Source: Fasciola hepatica (taxonomy: Eukaryota; Platyhelminthes; Trematoda; Plagiorchiida; Fasciolidae). Taken from it: a stretch of DNA of 64,000 nt. Shown piece by piece: positions 11,800-23,839 of this stretch. Position 1 is the stretch's first letter. Each line of letters starts with the position of its first letter. The stretch lies in contig CANUEZ040000068.1 of the NCBI GenBank assembly GCA_948099385.1, positions 1,527,001-1,591,000 of the forward strand. Reading direction: 5' to 3'. Under the pieces are notes generated by a model that saw only the letters and a program-made list of their open reading frames with translations, was not told the origin of the DNA and searched no databases. A program made the translations under genes and the position numbers.

Positions 11800-12430
11800 A
11801 TGATGGACCGAAGTTCATCGCATCAGACAACAAAGGCAGGCCTAACAAGTGATAACCTCGCCAATTTCAGCACAGAATTCAGATTTGACCCAGAAGCTGA
11901 GACCACATTCGAATTCTGGTAGGCAATATTTGAGGACATATTCAACGTGGACTGTGCCTGATGGGAAGACGCCGACAAAGTCAGGTTACTCATCCGCAAA
12001 ACTTGGCCCAAAGAAGACCGGCTGTACGCCAACTTTATATTGCCTCAAAAACCAGTCGACATGACACTTTCGGACACAGTTAATTGTCTCATGCAAATAT
12101 TCCCCACATGGTCGTCTCCTTTTCACACCTTCGAGTTCGAAGATATAAAGAGAAGATTTTGTGGTATATGCAGGAAAAATCAACCTCGAAGCCGAAAGGT
12201 TCAAGCTGAAGGACCTATCAATAGATCAATTCAAATGTGTATTGTTTGTCAGTGGTTTACAATCGCAATCCGATGCTCAGATACGACATCGTGTACTCTC
12301 TCGGCTGAAGAGCTCCCCGAACTTCACACTTCAGACCATAAATGAGGAATGTCAGAGATTCACAAACATAAAAGTGGATTCAGAACTGATTGTGAAGGGA
12401 CCCGCACACACAGACTTTGATCGACTGTAA
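11800..12430 (+). pseudogene. gag (capsid region) of the Gypsy element
   Basis: Reads as a K02A2.6-type gag with one main frameshift. The first frame gives FRFDPEAETTFEFW (11879-11920), FEDIFNVDCA (about 11929-11960) and YANFILPQKPVDMTLSDTV (about 12027-12085). After a shift near 12150 the second frame gives VYAGKINLEAERFKLKDL (12164-12217), SIDQFKCVLFVSGLQS, then LSRLKSSPNFTLQ and INEECQRFTNIK (12298-12372), ending at a stop at 12428. The family signature is 'FDPE...TFxxWxxRYEDIF', 'RLLLRKL', 'NFILPKxPxDLxFxETV' and 'EECQRLxNLK'. Two in-frame stops interrupt the first part. Confidence 0.85.
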
Positions 12431-12489
12431 GTCGTAACACATCAAAGAAAAGCTTCTTTTTCGTCACAAAACTATCAATCAGAACTTTC

Positions 12490-12640
12490 TACCGAATGCC
12501 AGAAATTGCGGCTACTGATATTTTGTGGAAATTCGTCCGTATGCTAACCGAATCTGCAATTTTTGTGGTAAAAAGGGCACAAACAAATGTGCTGTCACAA
12601 ATACAAACCAACACACCCCGGACACAATCAAAGGTACCCC
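12490..12640 (+). pseudogene. Nucleocapsid zinc knuckles of the Gypsy element
   Basis: Two CCHC-like units in series: CRNCGY, a stop, then YFVEIRPY (about 12495-12540), and CNFCGKKGTNKC (about 12555-12590). The family pattern is CxxCGxxHxxxxCP then CxxCxxxGHxxxxC. The histidine of the first unit is gone, and the glycine-histidine of the second has become Gly-Thr, so RNA binding by this copy is unlikely. Confidence 0.75.
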
Positions 12641-12839
12641 AAAATTCCGGTAAGTCATACGAGCCATTTGATAGCTCTAGTGTTTTTCTGTTCTCTACAG
12701 CCAAACTCTCAGCTAGACGCAAATTTTCGCATCTTACTGTGCTACACTAGTCTTTCAGTTTGATTCGCGTTCTGAAAACTGTTCTGACGCCATCTTCATG
12801 GTCACCCGACTCTCCAACAAAAACGTAATGTAGTAAGCA

Positions 12840-13815
12840 ACGCTCCAGGTGGCTAAATGGTTATCGCGGGAGTAGTGAATTGTGAATGTAATTTCCAAGG
12901 GAAAAGATTCTCCTCACCGGCTTAAGTCGCCAATGATTGTTCCCGTATTCTGATTTGTATAAACTGGATTGAAGCAATGGATCTGTTGGACACATCCATC
13001 AACAAGTTTTGCCATTCAAAAGAGAACGATGTGAGTAAAACTTCATCATCCAGAGAGCAGAAAATTCATCCTCTAGAACAAAATGAGAATGTGACTCAGT
13101 CCGTTGAAGGTTAAAAACAGAACATAACAAAATGTTCTCTGATACTCTGGGATTGCGCACCAAGGCAAAAAAACAAAGTTGTACCTGGAAAAAGAGGCTT
13201 AAGCTGTATTTCGACCAAACAGACCAGCTCTATATGCTGCCGGTGACCAGATTAGCAAAGAATTAACTCACTTGCAGGTGGCCGGTAGTATTAGCCAGTG
13301 AACCATTCAGAGTCGGCAGCACGGATTGCAGTTGTGAAGAAACCAGTTGGCACATTCAGCTTAGGTGCAGACTTTCCAACAGGTTTGGATGATTCATTGG
13401 AGACATATCAGTGTCCTCTACCAGTTCCCGGGGACCCATTCACCAAATTAAACGACGGAAGCATATTTTCTTAGTTCGATTTTTCTCAGATGCTTATCTG
13501 CAAGTATAAGTTGACGAGGAATCAGACCATCATTGGTCATAAATACACACAAGGGGCTGTACACATAAAGCAGATTACCCTTCGTCGTTAAATGGGTACC
13601 CCCATGTTTCAGCAAACTGTGAATACCATGCTTGCCGGGTTGCCTTTCGCAGCATTTTATATGTATAACATTATCATTGTTAGCACAAGCATTTATGAGT
13701 GTTCTCACCATCTGCACAAGTTATTACACGGAATAAAACAATTTGGTTTTCAAACTCGCCTAGAAAAATGTTCTTTTTTCACTAAATGTTTCAAGTACTT
13801 GGGTATTTATTGGTG
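12840..13815 (+). pseudogene. Protease end and reverse transcriptase of the Gypsy element
   Basis: A protease C-terminal remnant is visible (VVNCECNFQGKRFSSP, then NDCSR and INWIEAMDLLDT, about 12875-13000). RT follows: FSDTLGL (about 13134-13155), CISTKQT, then AVVKKPVGTFSLGADF (about 13330-13378), YQCPLPVPGDPFTKLNDG (about 13408-13461), DAYLQV (about 13490-13507) and, in the open frame 13592-13816, MGTPMFQQTVNTMLAGLPFA. The active-site position at 13658-13669 reads YMYN where YxDD is required, so both catalytic aspartates are lost. The frame ends KCSFFTKCFKYLGIYW, the usual 'KCxFFxxxVxYLGxxI' block. Several stops and frame changes are needed upstream of 13592. Confidence 0.85.
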
Positions 13816-13859
13816 ATGCAGCTGTTAGATATCCGGACCTAGAAAAAGCGAAACGCGTT

Positions 13860-14430
13860 TGTGATAAGACAGCTCTCACCGACAAACATACACTCAATCA
13901 TTTTTAGGCATCGTTGATTATTTTAATAAGTTTGTACCATATGTGCACATATTTCGAGCTCCGCTAAACAAACTAAATTCCCCTTCCAGTCAGTAGAAAT
14001 GGTCACATGACTGCCAACATGCTTTTGAATCAATAAGAAAGATTTTATCATCTCCTTTACTGGTAACAGATTATGATTCATCACTTGACATTATTTTATC
14101 AGCAGATGCTTCTGATTATGGTATAGGAGCAGTAATTTTGCATCGGTTAGCAGATGGTTCTCAGAGAGCTATCACACACGCTCCCAGGTCGTTATCCTCT
14201 GCTGAACGTCATTATAGCCAAATCAAGGAGGAGGCTTCGTTCATTATCTTCGCGAAGCGCAAATTTCACAAAATGATCCAGGGACGGAGGTTCACCCTCT
14301 AAACGAACCACAACTCACTTCTACCCATTTTCATCAAAAAGAAAGGTACACCGGTTCATACACCCAATCGCCTACAAAGGTGGATTACAATTTTTTGAGG
14401 TATAACTTCAAAATTTAACACAGGACCTCT
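13860..14430 (+). pseudogene. RT connection and RNase H of the Gypsy element
   Basis: The block FLGIVDYFNKFVPYV (about 13904-13945) is the RT-to-RNase H connection motif 'FLGLxNYYRKFIP'. RNase H then reads ILSADASDYGIGAVI (14095-14140), SQRAITHAPRSLSSAERHYSQ (quoted by position 14159-14220) and KFHKMIQGRRFTL (14261-14300), followed by a stop and TNHNSLLPIF. The first catalytic aspartate (ADAS) is kept and the glutamate after HYSQI is kept. At least one frameshift and three stops interrupt the domain. Confidence 0.8.
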
Positions 14431-14449
14431 TCAGACAAGCAGCAAACCG

Positions 14450-15480
14450 ATGCGTTATCTCGGTCAAGATATCGGCACGGAAGGAACGGATAGCGGAATG
14501 GTTATCGTTTCCATCGATATTGAGAAACAGGTGCAGCAGGCGCTCGTAAAAGCTACCTCATACCTAGCAACAACGGCAGAAGCGCTCAAGAATGCGACTA
14601 GGAATGACGACAACATCAGTGAAATCAAAAGCTTTCTGAAGCTCGACCGGCCAAAGAAAATCACTGAAATATCAACTCGCGAGTTCTTCTTACAACGCGA
14701 TTTGCTATCGATCACAGACGACTGCCTTCTTTTCGAAGAACAAATAGTTATCCCGAAATCACTGCGGTCTGATATCTTGAGACAGTTTCATGAGGCACAT
14801 CCGGGGCCAAACAAAATGAAATCTTTGATGTGCAGCTACTTTTATTGGCCTTTCATGGACCAAGGCATCCGAAAAGTGGTCAGAGAGTGCAGCCAATGCG
14901 GAGCAGTTTGGAAACCACCACCACAAGCTGGGCCACAGTCAAGGCCATTGACACCAATACCAAGGAACCGAGTTCATATTGATTTTGCTCTACAGATTCG
15001 CGACGTCTGCCTCCTACTTCTGATGGATTGTATATCAAAGTAGTTAGAAGTCGGCATGTTACAACTACCCACTAACCAGTGAACGATTCATTTCCTCAGA
15101 AATATATTCTGTAGACTAATTTTCCCTGAGAAGCTCGTTTCAGACAACGGTGCTCAATTTACATCCATGGAATTTCCCTATTTTTGTTTCCTGAATGGCA
15201 TTGTTCACATATGAACTCCACCGTACTACGCGCAATCAAACTGTCAGGTGGAACGATTTGTTGATACCTTAGAAAAGAAAACAAATGGAGAAACCCGAAG
15301 TCTAATTTCAAGGGCCTAAAATTGGATTCAGTGCTGGTGATAATGTTTATGTAAAAGATTCCAGACGTTGTTATCCTACATGGACTTCGGGAAAGGTAAC
15401 AAGATGGAGAGGACAAGTTTTTACGAGCTGTTAGTTGAAACACAGCAGTGGATCAGGCAAGCTAATCATCTTCGAAAGAA
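14450..15480 (+). pseudogene. Integrase of the Gypsy element
   Basis: The open frame 14450-15043 (197 codons) is the longest intact piece of the element. It carries the H2C2 zinc finger: HEAHPGPNKMKSL (about 14789-14830), YFYWPFMDQGI and CSQC (14889-14900), then VHIDFA (14971-14988), which holds the first catalytic aspartate. After the stop at 15043 the core continues in other frames: KLVSDNGAQFTS (15130-15165) with the second aspartate, and SNCQVERFVDT (15234-15270) with the catalytic glutamate. The C-terminal block GDNVYVKDSRRCYPTW (about 15335-15382) matches the 'GDxVxVRxxxxxxxWxxG' end of this integrase group. The DDE triad is therefore still readable, but in at least three frames. Confidence 0.88.
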
Positions 15481-15730
15481 ATACAATTAGAATGGATTTG
15501 TTGAACGCAACACCGATGATCACTCACTCAAGTGGGTAGACGATACACTAACATAGACAACACAAACACAAACCACACAACCTCACACGTCGGATCAAGT
15601 CATTCCAAACAATAATCATTCTCCTGTAAGCAGATATCCACATGGCAACCGAGAGTTCACACAACCAATGCAAATCAATCCGCAACTGAGCAGACTCGAG
15701 CTTTAAACAATTACGAAAATAGTTATCAAG

Positions 15731-15875
15731 CAGATGGTCTCGTTGATCGTTGACCTATAATATGCATTCTCTCGTCTCTATTTTACCGATTTACGCATGC
15801 ACTTTTCATTATCACTCTAATATACTCAAATCTCCGGAGTGGTTGTGTTCTGTGCCTCTTACCTGAGCTAGATTG
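15731..15875 (+). repeat. 3' LTR of the 11.5-15.9 kb Gypsy element
   Basis: Counterpart of 11547-11687, about 85% identical by eye with a few small gaps. Similarity stops at GATTG on the right and near CAGATGG on the left, giving an LTR of about 140-145 bp, which is short for Gypsy. Confidence 0.85.
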
Positions 15876-18800
15876 AAAACTTATCACGATCTCTCTGGAC
15901 AGAAACCTGGTAACCATGACTGGTTGCCTGTGCACAAGAAACGTGAGTTAAAGTTAGATGAAGGAAACCTTCCTAGGTAATCTACGAAAGACGGGGGCTA
16001 GCACGTTGACTCATTTTAAAATCTTATTTCTATTTTTATTAGTATTTCTACAAGGAGTTGAATTGCGATTATAACATGACTTTATGTTGACTTTTTATTA
16101 GTGTCATTGGGCGCGCACCAATGTATGTCTATAAATGACACACTACGGGCCAGTTAAACCTCTATATTATCATTCTCCCGTCAAGAAGCATATTATTAAT
16201 TAACTAAAATAACGGCTCACAACTACGAGTCTTTATAAACATACCTGGATCTCTTCTCATTATTATATAGTGAAACTGGGGAAACTCATTCTTGTACAAT
16301 AGTATGTTGGAGTTTGAACTTAATGTGGTAAGCTCATCAGAGCTTTATAAGTGCACAGTTTGTTTCTGTTTATAAAGCCAATATATTGAAGGATTCGTTT
16401 CAGTTGCGCTTTCGAGTGGATTCTGTCGTGTCCTCTGAAGATGCCTCCAAAGCTTGGCCTTCAACCGTCATTGGAACAGTATCAGCTCAGATAACCTATT
16501 TGTGAGTTGATCGACACAAACCCATTCACTCTGGGTTTGAGTGCCGTTTGGGGCTAGGCGCATGATGATACCTGACAACCAGGAAGAAACAGTTTCACAG
16601 TAGTTCGTTGGCTTTTCACGGTGAATTTGGTGGTGATTATTTGTTGCAAAGCATCTCATGTGTTTGTTTCTTTGTTTCTAGGTAATTTTGATCAACTAAC
16701 TTTGTGTTTCGTACTCACATCAAATAGTGAATCCATATTTGTGTAATCTATTTTTCAACCGGCATTGCCTAATTTCGTGTTTTTCCAAGCAGCTCCTATC
16801 AAATGAGTAGTACGCAAAACCCTTTATTCGAAGTTGAATTCACTGAATTTGTAGTTTCCCATCAAAGCATACTGCGATGCAAAGTTTTCATGATTTACGG
16901 AACACTTGTCAGAGTAAGTTGTTAATTTGGTTTTATGATCACTGTTTCATAAAAAAATAAACGACCAAATTCGGCTTATGTGGAACTCAAAAAATGTATT
17001 AATAATATTGGGATTGAAGAAGTTTAGGTATGCATCTTCTTGGAAATTGCAGTGTGTTGAAATAATAAATCGCCATTTTATGACTTTCAAAAATATAACC
17101 GGAAATCATTTTCAGTTCAAAAAAGAAATCAGTGGTTCTACAGAAATCGCAGAAAAGGCATGAGATGTCGATATACTAAACCGTGTTTGGAAATAATATG
17201 GTGACCAGTATTTAGTAATTCAAGATACTGGGTGATTCAAACTACAGAAAATGTATCATTAGTTATATTCATTTGCTAAGCCTGCTTTATACATGGGAGA
17301 GGATGGAAGAAAACCAGCAACCAATTCAGATTTATCTCCATAATAACCATCCTGTAGAAGTGTTCTTCTGTGGGGTATTCGATGCTGAACGTGAGCTGAT
17401 CTTATTTCTTGTGTTGAAGGCATTTCTAAAATTCTAACCCACACCTGTACACAAGCCACACTTCAGTACCTCGTCCATTTTACCAGTCGACTTACGAGAC
17501 GATAATTTAAATTTTTCATCTATCGTAAATGTGATTGTAATTGACAAGTGGATTGCACATGGCTATGACTTTCTGCATCAACATACCAGTTGCTCCAATA
17601 TCTCTCTGAATTCCAACAATCTGCATTACTGTTTTTCCTTTTTGGCTCCACTGACAGAAGCTGACAGTGATTTTTGCAGTTTTCCTTTGAATATTCACTA
17701 AGCAATGGAAGTAGAGAGTTTGAACTTAGTCAGTCGATGTATGCATTATTTCTCAAGGTTCTAATCAGCTGAGCTTCCACCCAAGGCATATAAGTTTTAT
17801 CACCAGTCGAGATTCACAAGGTAACTTCTTGTGTAACACAGAACTCCGAAGATGCGGAGGTGAAAACTCTGCAAAGTGGTCGCATGAACTACCAGCTCTT
17901 GGCATTCAATCCGTTAAAGAAGCGGTAGCTGAATTTTGAACTCCCCATGCAGCAAGCACGTAAAGTAGCTTCATTTGTTCGACATACTTGTAAGCTTTAC
18001 TGTGGTAAAAAAAAACCTGACGGCTTTGACCTCACTGTATAGTGGGCACGTGTTACCATGTGCCAAATATATAATTGTATCCTCCGCAGTGTGCGAACTG
18101 CCGTGGGCAAACTGGCCAGGATAAAGTAGGTTGATTTTTTTTGTCATTCTTTTCAATACTTTTAGAACCACGGATGTGAAAACTATTTAACAGAAGTTGT
18201 AGTTGTCTTTCTTTTTTATTGATGTAGTGGAAGCCGCTGTCCAAAATGCTGGGATGTCGTTCTTGTGCAGGCAACGATTGAATATCAATGATCAAACTGG
18301 GCAGAAAGCCGCTCATTCCCTGAATACCACCCAAGACCTTATCTGGCCCAAACTCTTCCCTAGATTTTGGTTTAGTTAACTCTTTGTGATCCTCCATACA
18401 GTTCAAACTATATGAGTCCCACCTGAGGGAATGTCTTTCGTGCCCGCCTTGAGGATTTGACAGGTCCCTGGCTGAACTCCCCTACATCGACATTTTGCAT
18501 GCCATTCGTAAATAAAGTTCCACTTAAGTGCCTCATTTAATTTTGGGATTTCCAGTAGCTTTGTTTTGTAGTATTGGCTGAGAATTTACCGGGTTTGTTA
18601 TATTTAATTCTGGCTTAATTTGAATTGTAAGGGCTTTCACTCTCACAGAATCACTGAACTTTCATGCACGTTGCTTCCCTCGGCGTAAACATTTGATTGC
18701 TTGGGAAGAAAATTGGCAGGTTCTGAAATATATATGCTTCCGTGGACAAAATGAGTTGGAGCCTTATTCCAAATACCCATTCAGATGATCATAGTATACT

Positions 18801-19260
18801 GAAGAAAAATGCGGCAGAGTCTTTCATTCTGACGGTGTAGTCATTTCTGTCTCGTAACAGAATTGGGGTCATACTTTCTTCTGTTATGTTTGCCACACCG
18901 GCTTTGTGTAAACAGTTTTTGATTGGTTTTGCTATAGATCGTTGAAATTTCTTTAGGTATTGCATGATCGGGAGTCCCAATAGGCAGGAAAATGCATCGT
19001 GAACAAAAGTGCCTAAGAATGCCATTGAACCTTTTGAGACATCCGGTCATTTTGAATGACTAGACATCGTAATCAAACGAGGTTTCGGAGAATACCTCAG
19101 GAAAGTGTTCTATCTCATCGACTGTACATGAATGTAATACGTAGATGTTTGCAAGAAAGAAACACTTTTATTTTACCAGATATGTGAGTTTACATTAAAG
19201 CATATGAGCATTTACATAGATCGTTCAGTTCAGTTCATTCAACCATGAATGTCACACTTC
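15876..19260. other. Stretch without a recognised gene
   Basis: AT-rich sequence. Minus-strand open frames occur at 17259-17459 and 18053-18487 (the latter 145 codons without a stop), without recognisable motifs. At 17842-17875 a segment (CTCCGAAGATGCGGAGG, then GTGAAAAC) resembles the 3'-end motif of Penelope-like elements, but no coding sequence of that family could be read upstream of it. Confidence 0.4.
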
Positions 19261-19389
19261 TGCGTTCTGCTTTCGGTTGCTACCTCCCAGGGTCTTCTTG
19301 TCAAGGGTGAAAAGGATACCAGTATAAAGTGAGAAAGAGCCGAAAGAAGTGATGCCGGGAAATCATGAGAATGAATAAAGAAACCGAAT

Positions 19390-19735
19390 GCAACTAACCC
19401 CCTGGCCAACCATTAGGTATGCGCATTTCGTCGACCTAAAGCCAGAAGTCTGACCTTTCCAGTTTGGCTAAGTCCACTGACGAAGGTCTTTATACCTTTG
19501 AGCTATGTTAAAGACGAAACACCTCAAACCATCTTCCGAACATTATTTGCGCCTGAGAGAAGCGTACGCCGAAGAAATCTGTCAGTTGGCATGCTTGATA
19601 CATGTCCTAGACATCTTAACCTCTTGAGATTCAGTTCTTGTTCTATTGCCCTTAGAAAGGTTACCAGCACCCTAAGTTTACGCTCAGCATTGCTGATACG
19701 GTGCTCCCACCATATTGAGACTATCATAAGAAAAC
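19390..19735 (-). pseudogene. RTE/SR2-type non-LTR retrotransposon, 3'-terminal fragment A
   Basis: On the minus strand the frame 19727-19524 reads IWWEHRISNAE and LRCLGHVSSMPTDRF, matching the post-RT region of SR2/RTE elements ('IWWEHRISNAEVRRRVLG ... LRWLGHVLRMPxDRLPRRAL'). After a frame change it continues GIKTFVSGLSQTGKVRLLA and WLARGL (about 19480-19392), matching 'MKSLTSGLSRVGxxRLPGWGPRDxxxxWLETL'. The RT catalytic core is absent, as expected for a 5'-truncated insertion. Confidence 0.8.
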
Positions 19736-19910
19736 ATCGGCTCTAAAACATCAACCGTCCTTGGATTTAAGTAGTACCTAGTGATAGGTGGACGACGATT
19801 CCCGGAAACACACTGCCGGTTTCGTGGTTAATGCCTTTCATCAGGCCTGCACATCCGGCATTTTCCTGTCCTTCCGTTAGTTTTGTTACGTGTAAACTCT
19901 GCAGGTTTTT

Positions 19911-20131
19911 GTTCACAGTAATGTAACTTGTATCAGGAGTGTGGATGGGAGCTCATGTTTGGAGAGTCGACTGAGAAAAACAACGGTGGTTCGCTGATAG
20001 GTCTATGAGGGTTAGACGCAGCTAACCTCAAGAATAGAGAGTCGGTGAACCGCCGTCGTGATTTCTCAGTGGACTGTCCGAACAGGAGCTTCCAATCACA
20101 TTCCTGATAATCAAATTAGATTGTTGTGAAC
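19911..20131. repeat. 221-bp imperfect palindrome (foldback structure)
   Basis: The left arm (19911 to about 20015) and the reverse complement of the right arm (about 20022 to 20131) align throughout, for example TATCAGGA, AGCTC, ACTGAGAAA, GGTTC and the central GGTTAG/CTAACC pair around a short loop near 20017. By eye about 80% of positions pair, with two to four small gaps. Arms may extend weakly outward to about 19893 and 20145. It lies about 180 bp beyond RTE fragment A. I see no coding sequence in it. It could be a foldback transposon, a local inverted duplication or a hairpin-RNA locus. Confidence 0.75.
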
Positions 20132-21162
20132 CGACAGTCTTCGCCTATCTTGACGCCCATGCTATAGGCATCATAGATAGTATAAACATTTTTTGGACTG
20201 GCTTGCGCCAATGATCACTAATATATTTCCATATACAACTGCCGCTCTTGATGAAAAGGAAAAGGAACTGCTTTCACTTGAAAATATTGTAGTCAGTCTC
20301 ATAGATGAGTCAGGATTTTAGCGGAAAAAACGCTTGGGTGTGGGCAGTTACATCGGTATACAAATGCATTCAACTGTAGCATATCTACAATTAGAGAACC
20401 AAGGTTTCTGCCGATTCTCTTTGGTAAGCATATGCGTGACAAGTATTATTTCACCAAAGCCACTCTCCCCCTACTTGATTCCTGTAAACCCTCTTTGATT
20501 TGTTGCGCACGGATATTTTCAAGGAGTTCCAATCGGCTGTTCCTTGGCGAACTTGCAAGATATCAGGGCTTTGACAGATGAGGTATCACACTGACATTAC
20601 TGACTTCCATACACACACAGGCATCACTAGTGTAAACAAATTAGTTTATTTTTGGCTATCAAGGTAAAACTTAACTTAGATATTCCAAAGAGTGGTTTGA
20701 GAGCCCCGCAGTGGAGCTGTATGTTTGTTATGATGATACTATTTCGCGGATTTGCGAGGAAAGTGCAACATATACCTTCAACGACGCAAGTAAAAAGCCA
20801 GCACCAGCAAGCTTGGCGTGGTCTACTAGTCGATAATCCATTGGCCGTCTGACGACCAGAACCCTAACCCCTTGGCTGTTGTGTGCCCTCTGGCAGAAAC
20901 TGAGCCAAGTATCAATTGTTTCGACTACTCGGCGTACAAGAAGTCCCTCAAGGCTTTCACCTGACTGCAAGCGTAAGTTCCAGGAAGTTTCATTTCCGCT
21001 TTAAGTAGAGTTTTGCGAATCTGTGTACATATTCCACCGTGTTGGCTCGTTGTGTTGCCGTCACTTGATTTGTCCTTGAAGGCTGGAGAGACAAGAGTCA
21101 CGAGCAGAGGCGTACTGCATCGGACATACTGGGAAATTCCGGACTTACGTAGGCAAGAGTCA

Positions 21163-21189
21163 ATATATATATATATATATATATATATT
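21163..21189. repeat. (TA)n microsatellite
   Basis: Perfect alternating TA tract of about 13 units. Confidence 0.95.
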
Positions 21190-23644
21190 GATTATATTAA
21201 ATATTCAGCCACGTGTGACCGCGATATGTTCAGACAGTCAGCACTTAACCAGTAAGAGACAAAAGAATTAAGTTTAACATCAGATAACAATCATGTTGTT
21301 TCTCAACCACTACTATAAACCAGTGGCTGTTTTTTATTTATTGCATATTCAACTTGGATCTACACCTGCCCGTCTTTCGATTCTCATCACCCGAATCAAA
21401 AAAGAATGGCATGGCTCAACGACGAGTCAGATTTTTTATGGTACTATGGTATGGTTAGATAGGTTGAACATTTCGTTCAACCAACAGATCGTCCAAGCTA
21501 ACAGTAACTCAGTCTAATGGGACCTACTAATGAAGAGGAATTTGGAAATGTACAGATGAATAATATTGGTGACGATAACAAAAAGCGATCAGGTGCCAGG
21601 TCTTTTAGTACACAGGTACAGTACAAGGTGTCTCGTTAACAATAAAAACTGGTGTACTGCTTCGAGTTTGTCTGTCGAAGGCCAGGCCGACTACATGAGT
21701 CACAAAGTGACGCTTACCACGAAGGTATGTCCTGTTTTGTCCGCTCAAAATTTCGACGTTCAACAAACTGGTTGATAGGCTGATTGTATAAGTTCCTGTC
21801 TACATTTTGGGGAAAAACATGATTGTATAGCTGAAGATGGAAACGACTGAACGCGTTTGATCGTACCGTTTCGCCTCAAATAAAAGGTCTTGTCCTGTTG
21901 TCAGATTCAAAATGTATGTGCATACACATTCAAATGATACGCTCCTTGAAGATCCGTGAATCAACAGATGGAGCAAATCAATCATTGAAAAGTGCCCAAT
22001 GATGGCAGCATTCCCATCGGTGCTCAAATGTTTACCCTCCAATATTTATTACTACTGAAATACGTCCACACTGTAAAAAGCTGGCAGACGTTTGGAAGAA
22101 GAAATGGAAAAGCAACTCGAAATTCGGAATGCAATCAAATTTGTATTGTTTATTGACAAAAACAAAACTGTGACGCATAGCCTGTCTTTAATCGCTCACT
22201 TTATTACTGATAACAAAGAAAATAACCTGCGCGGCAATCGGAAAACGAATTGAGCAAACCCCTAAATGATAAAGGAAAGTAAAATGGAGCTTTGAGTTGT
22301 GATTCAAAAAACGGAAAATTTAGCGATTGAAATCTTCCAACCATATAAAAAAATTGTAATTGTTTTGCTTTTTGAAATGCGCTGTTAGCAATACCAACGG
22401 CTTGAGTGATATGTTAGTCTCTTTAAGCCAATAAAGCTATAGACATGATTGATGATAACCGATGGAATTTATTTTGTTCGTATTTCTTGAGTAAAAAAGT
22501 GATTAGATTTTATAACCAATATCTTATTGAAGGCCTTAGTTTATTATGTAATCTCAGTAACTACTTTTTGTTTTTCGGGTCTCAAAATCACTGATATGCA
22601 CAACAAAGACAATCGGAAAACAATTTTTAGCAACCGATACAACTCCTGCTTGACATGTCTTAACCTGAAAAAAATTTAGTCACCGCATATTTCGTGGAAA
22701 ATTAGACTATTCAATGTTTCAGGAATAATGTCTTTACCCTTATTTTACGTCATATGCTGATGGTAAAGACGGCCTATCACAAGCTAACTCTGTGTAAGTT
22801 TTATTTTTGGCAGACTCCAAGCTATTCTAGTTGTAGGTGAGCTCATATTAATTGATTTCAGTGTTGATCAGCGAGTGGTGGTACCGAAGTAATAAAATGG
22901 AGTTGCACTCTTACTCAGTGGTACCTTGTGCATTGCAGTTTCTTGTTTTTTTTTTCTTAATTTCAGCTCTCTTTCGTAAAGTAAACATGTTACTCTGATA
23001 GACAACAAAACAGGTGGAACATTTTTATGATAGCCGTTCATTCAGCTGGGTCCTTCATTCTGTAATTCGAGTGCTAAGAAAATCTATGGAACCCTGATGT
23101 TCTGCACATTATATTTTGTTGTGAAGTAGGTGGATGGGTATCTTTAGATAACTTTTAAAAAGCTGTTGCGTGCCTTGCATATTCTAGACAAAGCTGACTA
23201 GTGGTAAATTATCCCCAACAGTACCGTGATATTTGACATTGATTTGTGTGGTGAAGTTCCAAAGAACGTTTCCGAGATGGTGGTAAATTTGGCGCAGATT
23301 GTTTGGAGAATTCTTGCGTAACTTCTAACCGCCTAGTGCACTGAGCAAAATCCATTGATAAACACATAATTCATACAGATCAATGTGGGCTTTAAACCGA
23401 ATCTGTGGGTTTTATCAATGGAGCATTTCATTGGAAAACTCATCCCACAAACGCTGCGTTACACAGGCATACAATCACAAACTATATCATTCAGGCTAAT
23501 AAATTACCCTTGAATGAGTACAGCGAGAGAGAACTCACCTTTATCGAGACGAAATGAGACTAACTAGTGTCTACTACTACCAGGCCTGTATCGAAGTCCT
23601 GACAAGTCATGTTCTGCAGAAAAACGGATTTTCGGGTACCTTTC

Positions 23645-23666
23645 ATTATTATTATTGTTATTATTG
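23645..23666. repeat. Short (ATT)n-rich run
   Basis: About seven ATT units with one G interruption. It explains the poly-Asn reading frame on the minus strand. Confidence 0.8.
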
Positions 23667-23839
23667 CACGAAAACGATTGATTACCAAAGGTAGCGTGTG
23701 AAAATGCTTCGAGTAATCTTATTATTCTTTCAAAAGTCATTTCGTACACCGAATATTATCATTCCTTTAACAAACATAATTTACCGTAGATTCTGGTATT
23801 ATTCCCGTTAGCAATTATAAAATTCATCCCCTATTTTTT

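Larger units (their letters stand above)
11547..15875 (+). mobile_element. Gypsy LTR retrotransposon, K02A2.6-like, near complete but decayed
   Basis: A structurally near-complete Metaviridae-type element of about 4.3 kb, bounded by two related short LTRs (11547-11687 and 15731-15875). Internal order is gag, zinc knuckles, protease, RT, RNase H, integrase, as expected for Gypsy. The two LTRs are about 85% identical by eye, indicating an old insertion, and the coding region is broken by many stops and frameshifts. The RT active site reads YMYN. No target-site duplication was confirmed. Its gag and integrase wording place it close to the K02A2.6/CsRn1-type elements of worms and flatworms; this subgroup call is from memory of the motifs. 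Confidence 0.9.

Noticed and set aside
12848..12910. A-box-like TGGCTAAATGGT suggesting a tRNA gene or SINE
   Set aside because: No B box follows at the right distance, and the same bases read as the protease end of the Gypsy element (VVNCECNFQGK...NWIEAMDLL).
17842..17880. Penelope-like 3'-end motif (GAAGATGCGGAGGTGAAAAC)
   Set aside because: The motif is short and degenerate, and no PLE coding sequence could be read upstream.
18053..18487. Minus-strand frame of 145 codons without a stop
   Set aside because: No recognisable domain, signal peptide or splice context. It is the longest frame not tied to an element, but one such frame is not surprising in 64 kb.
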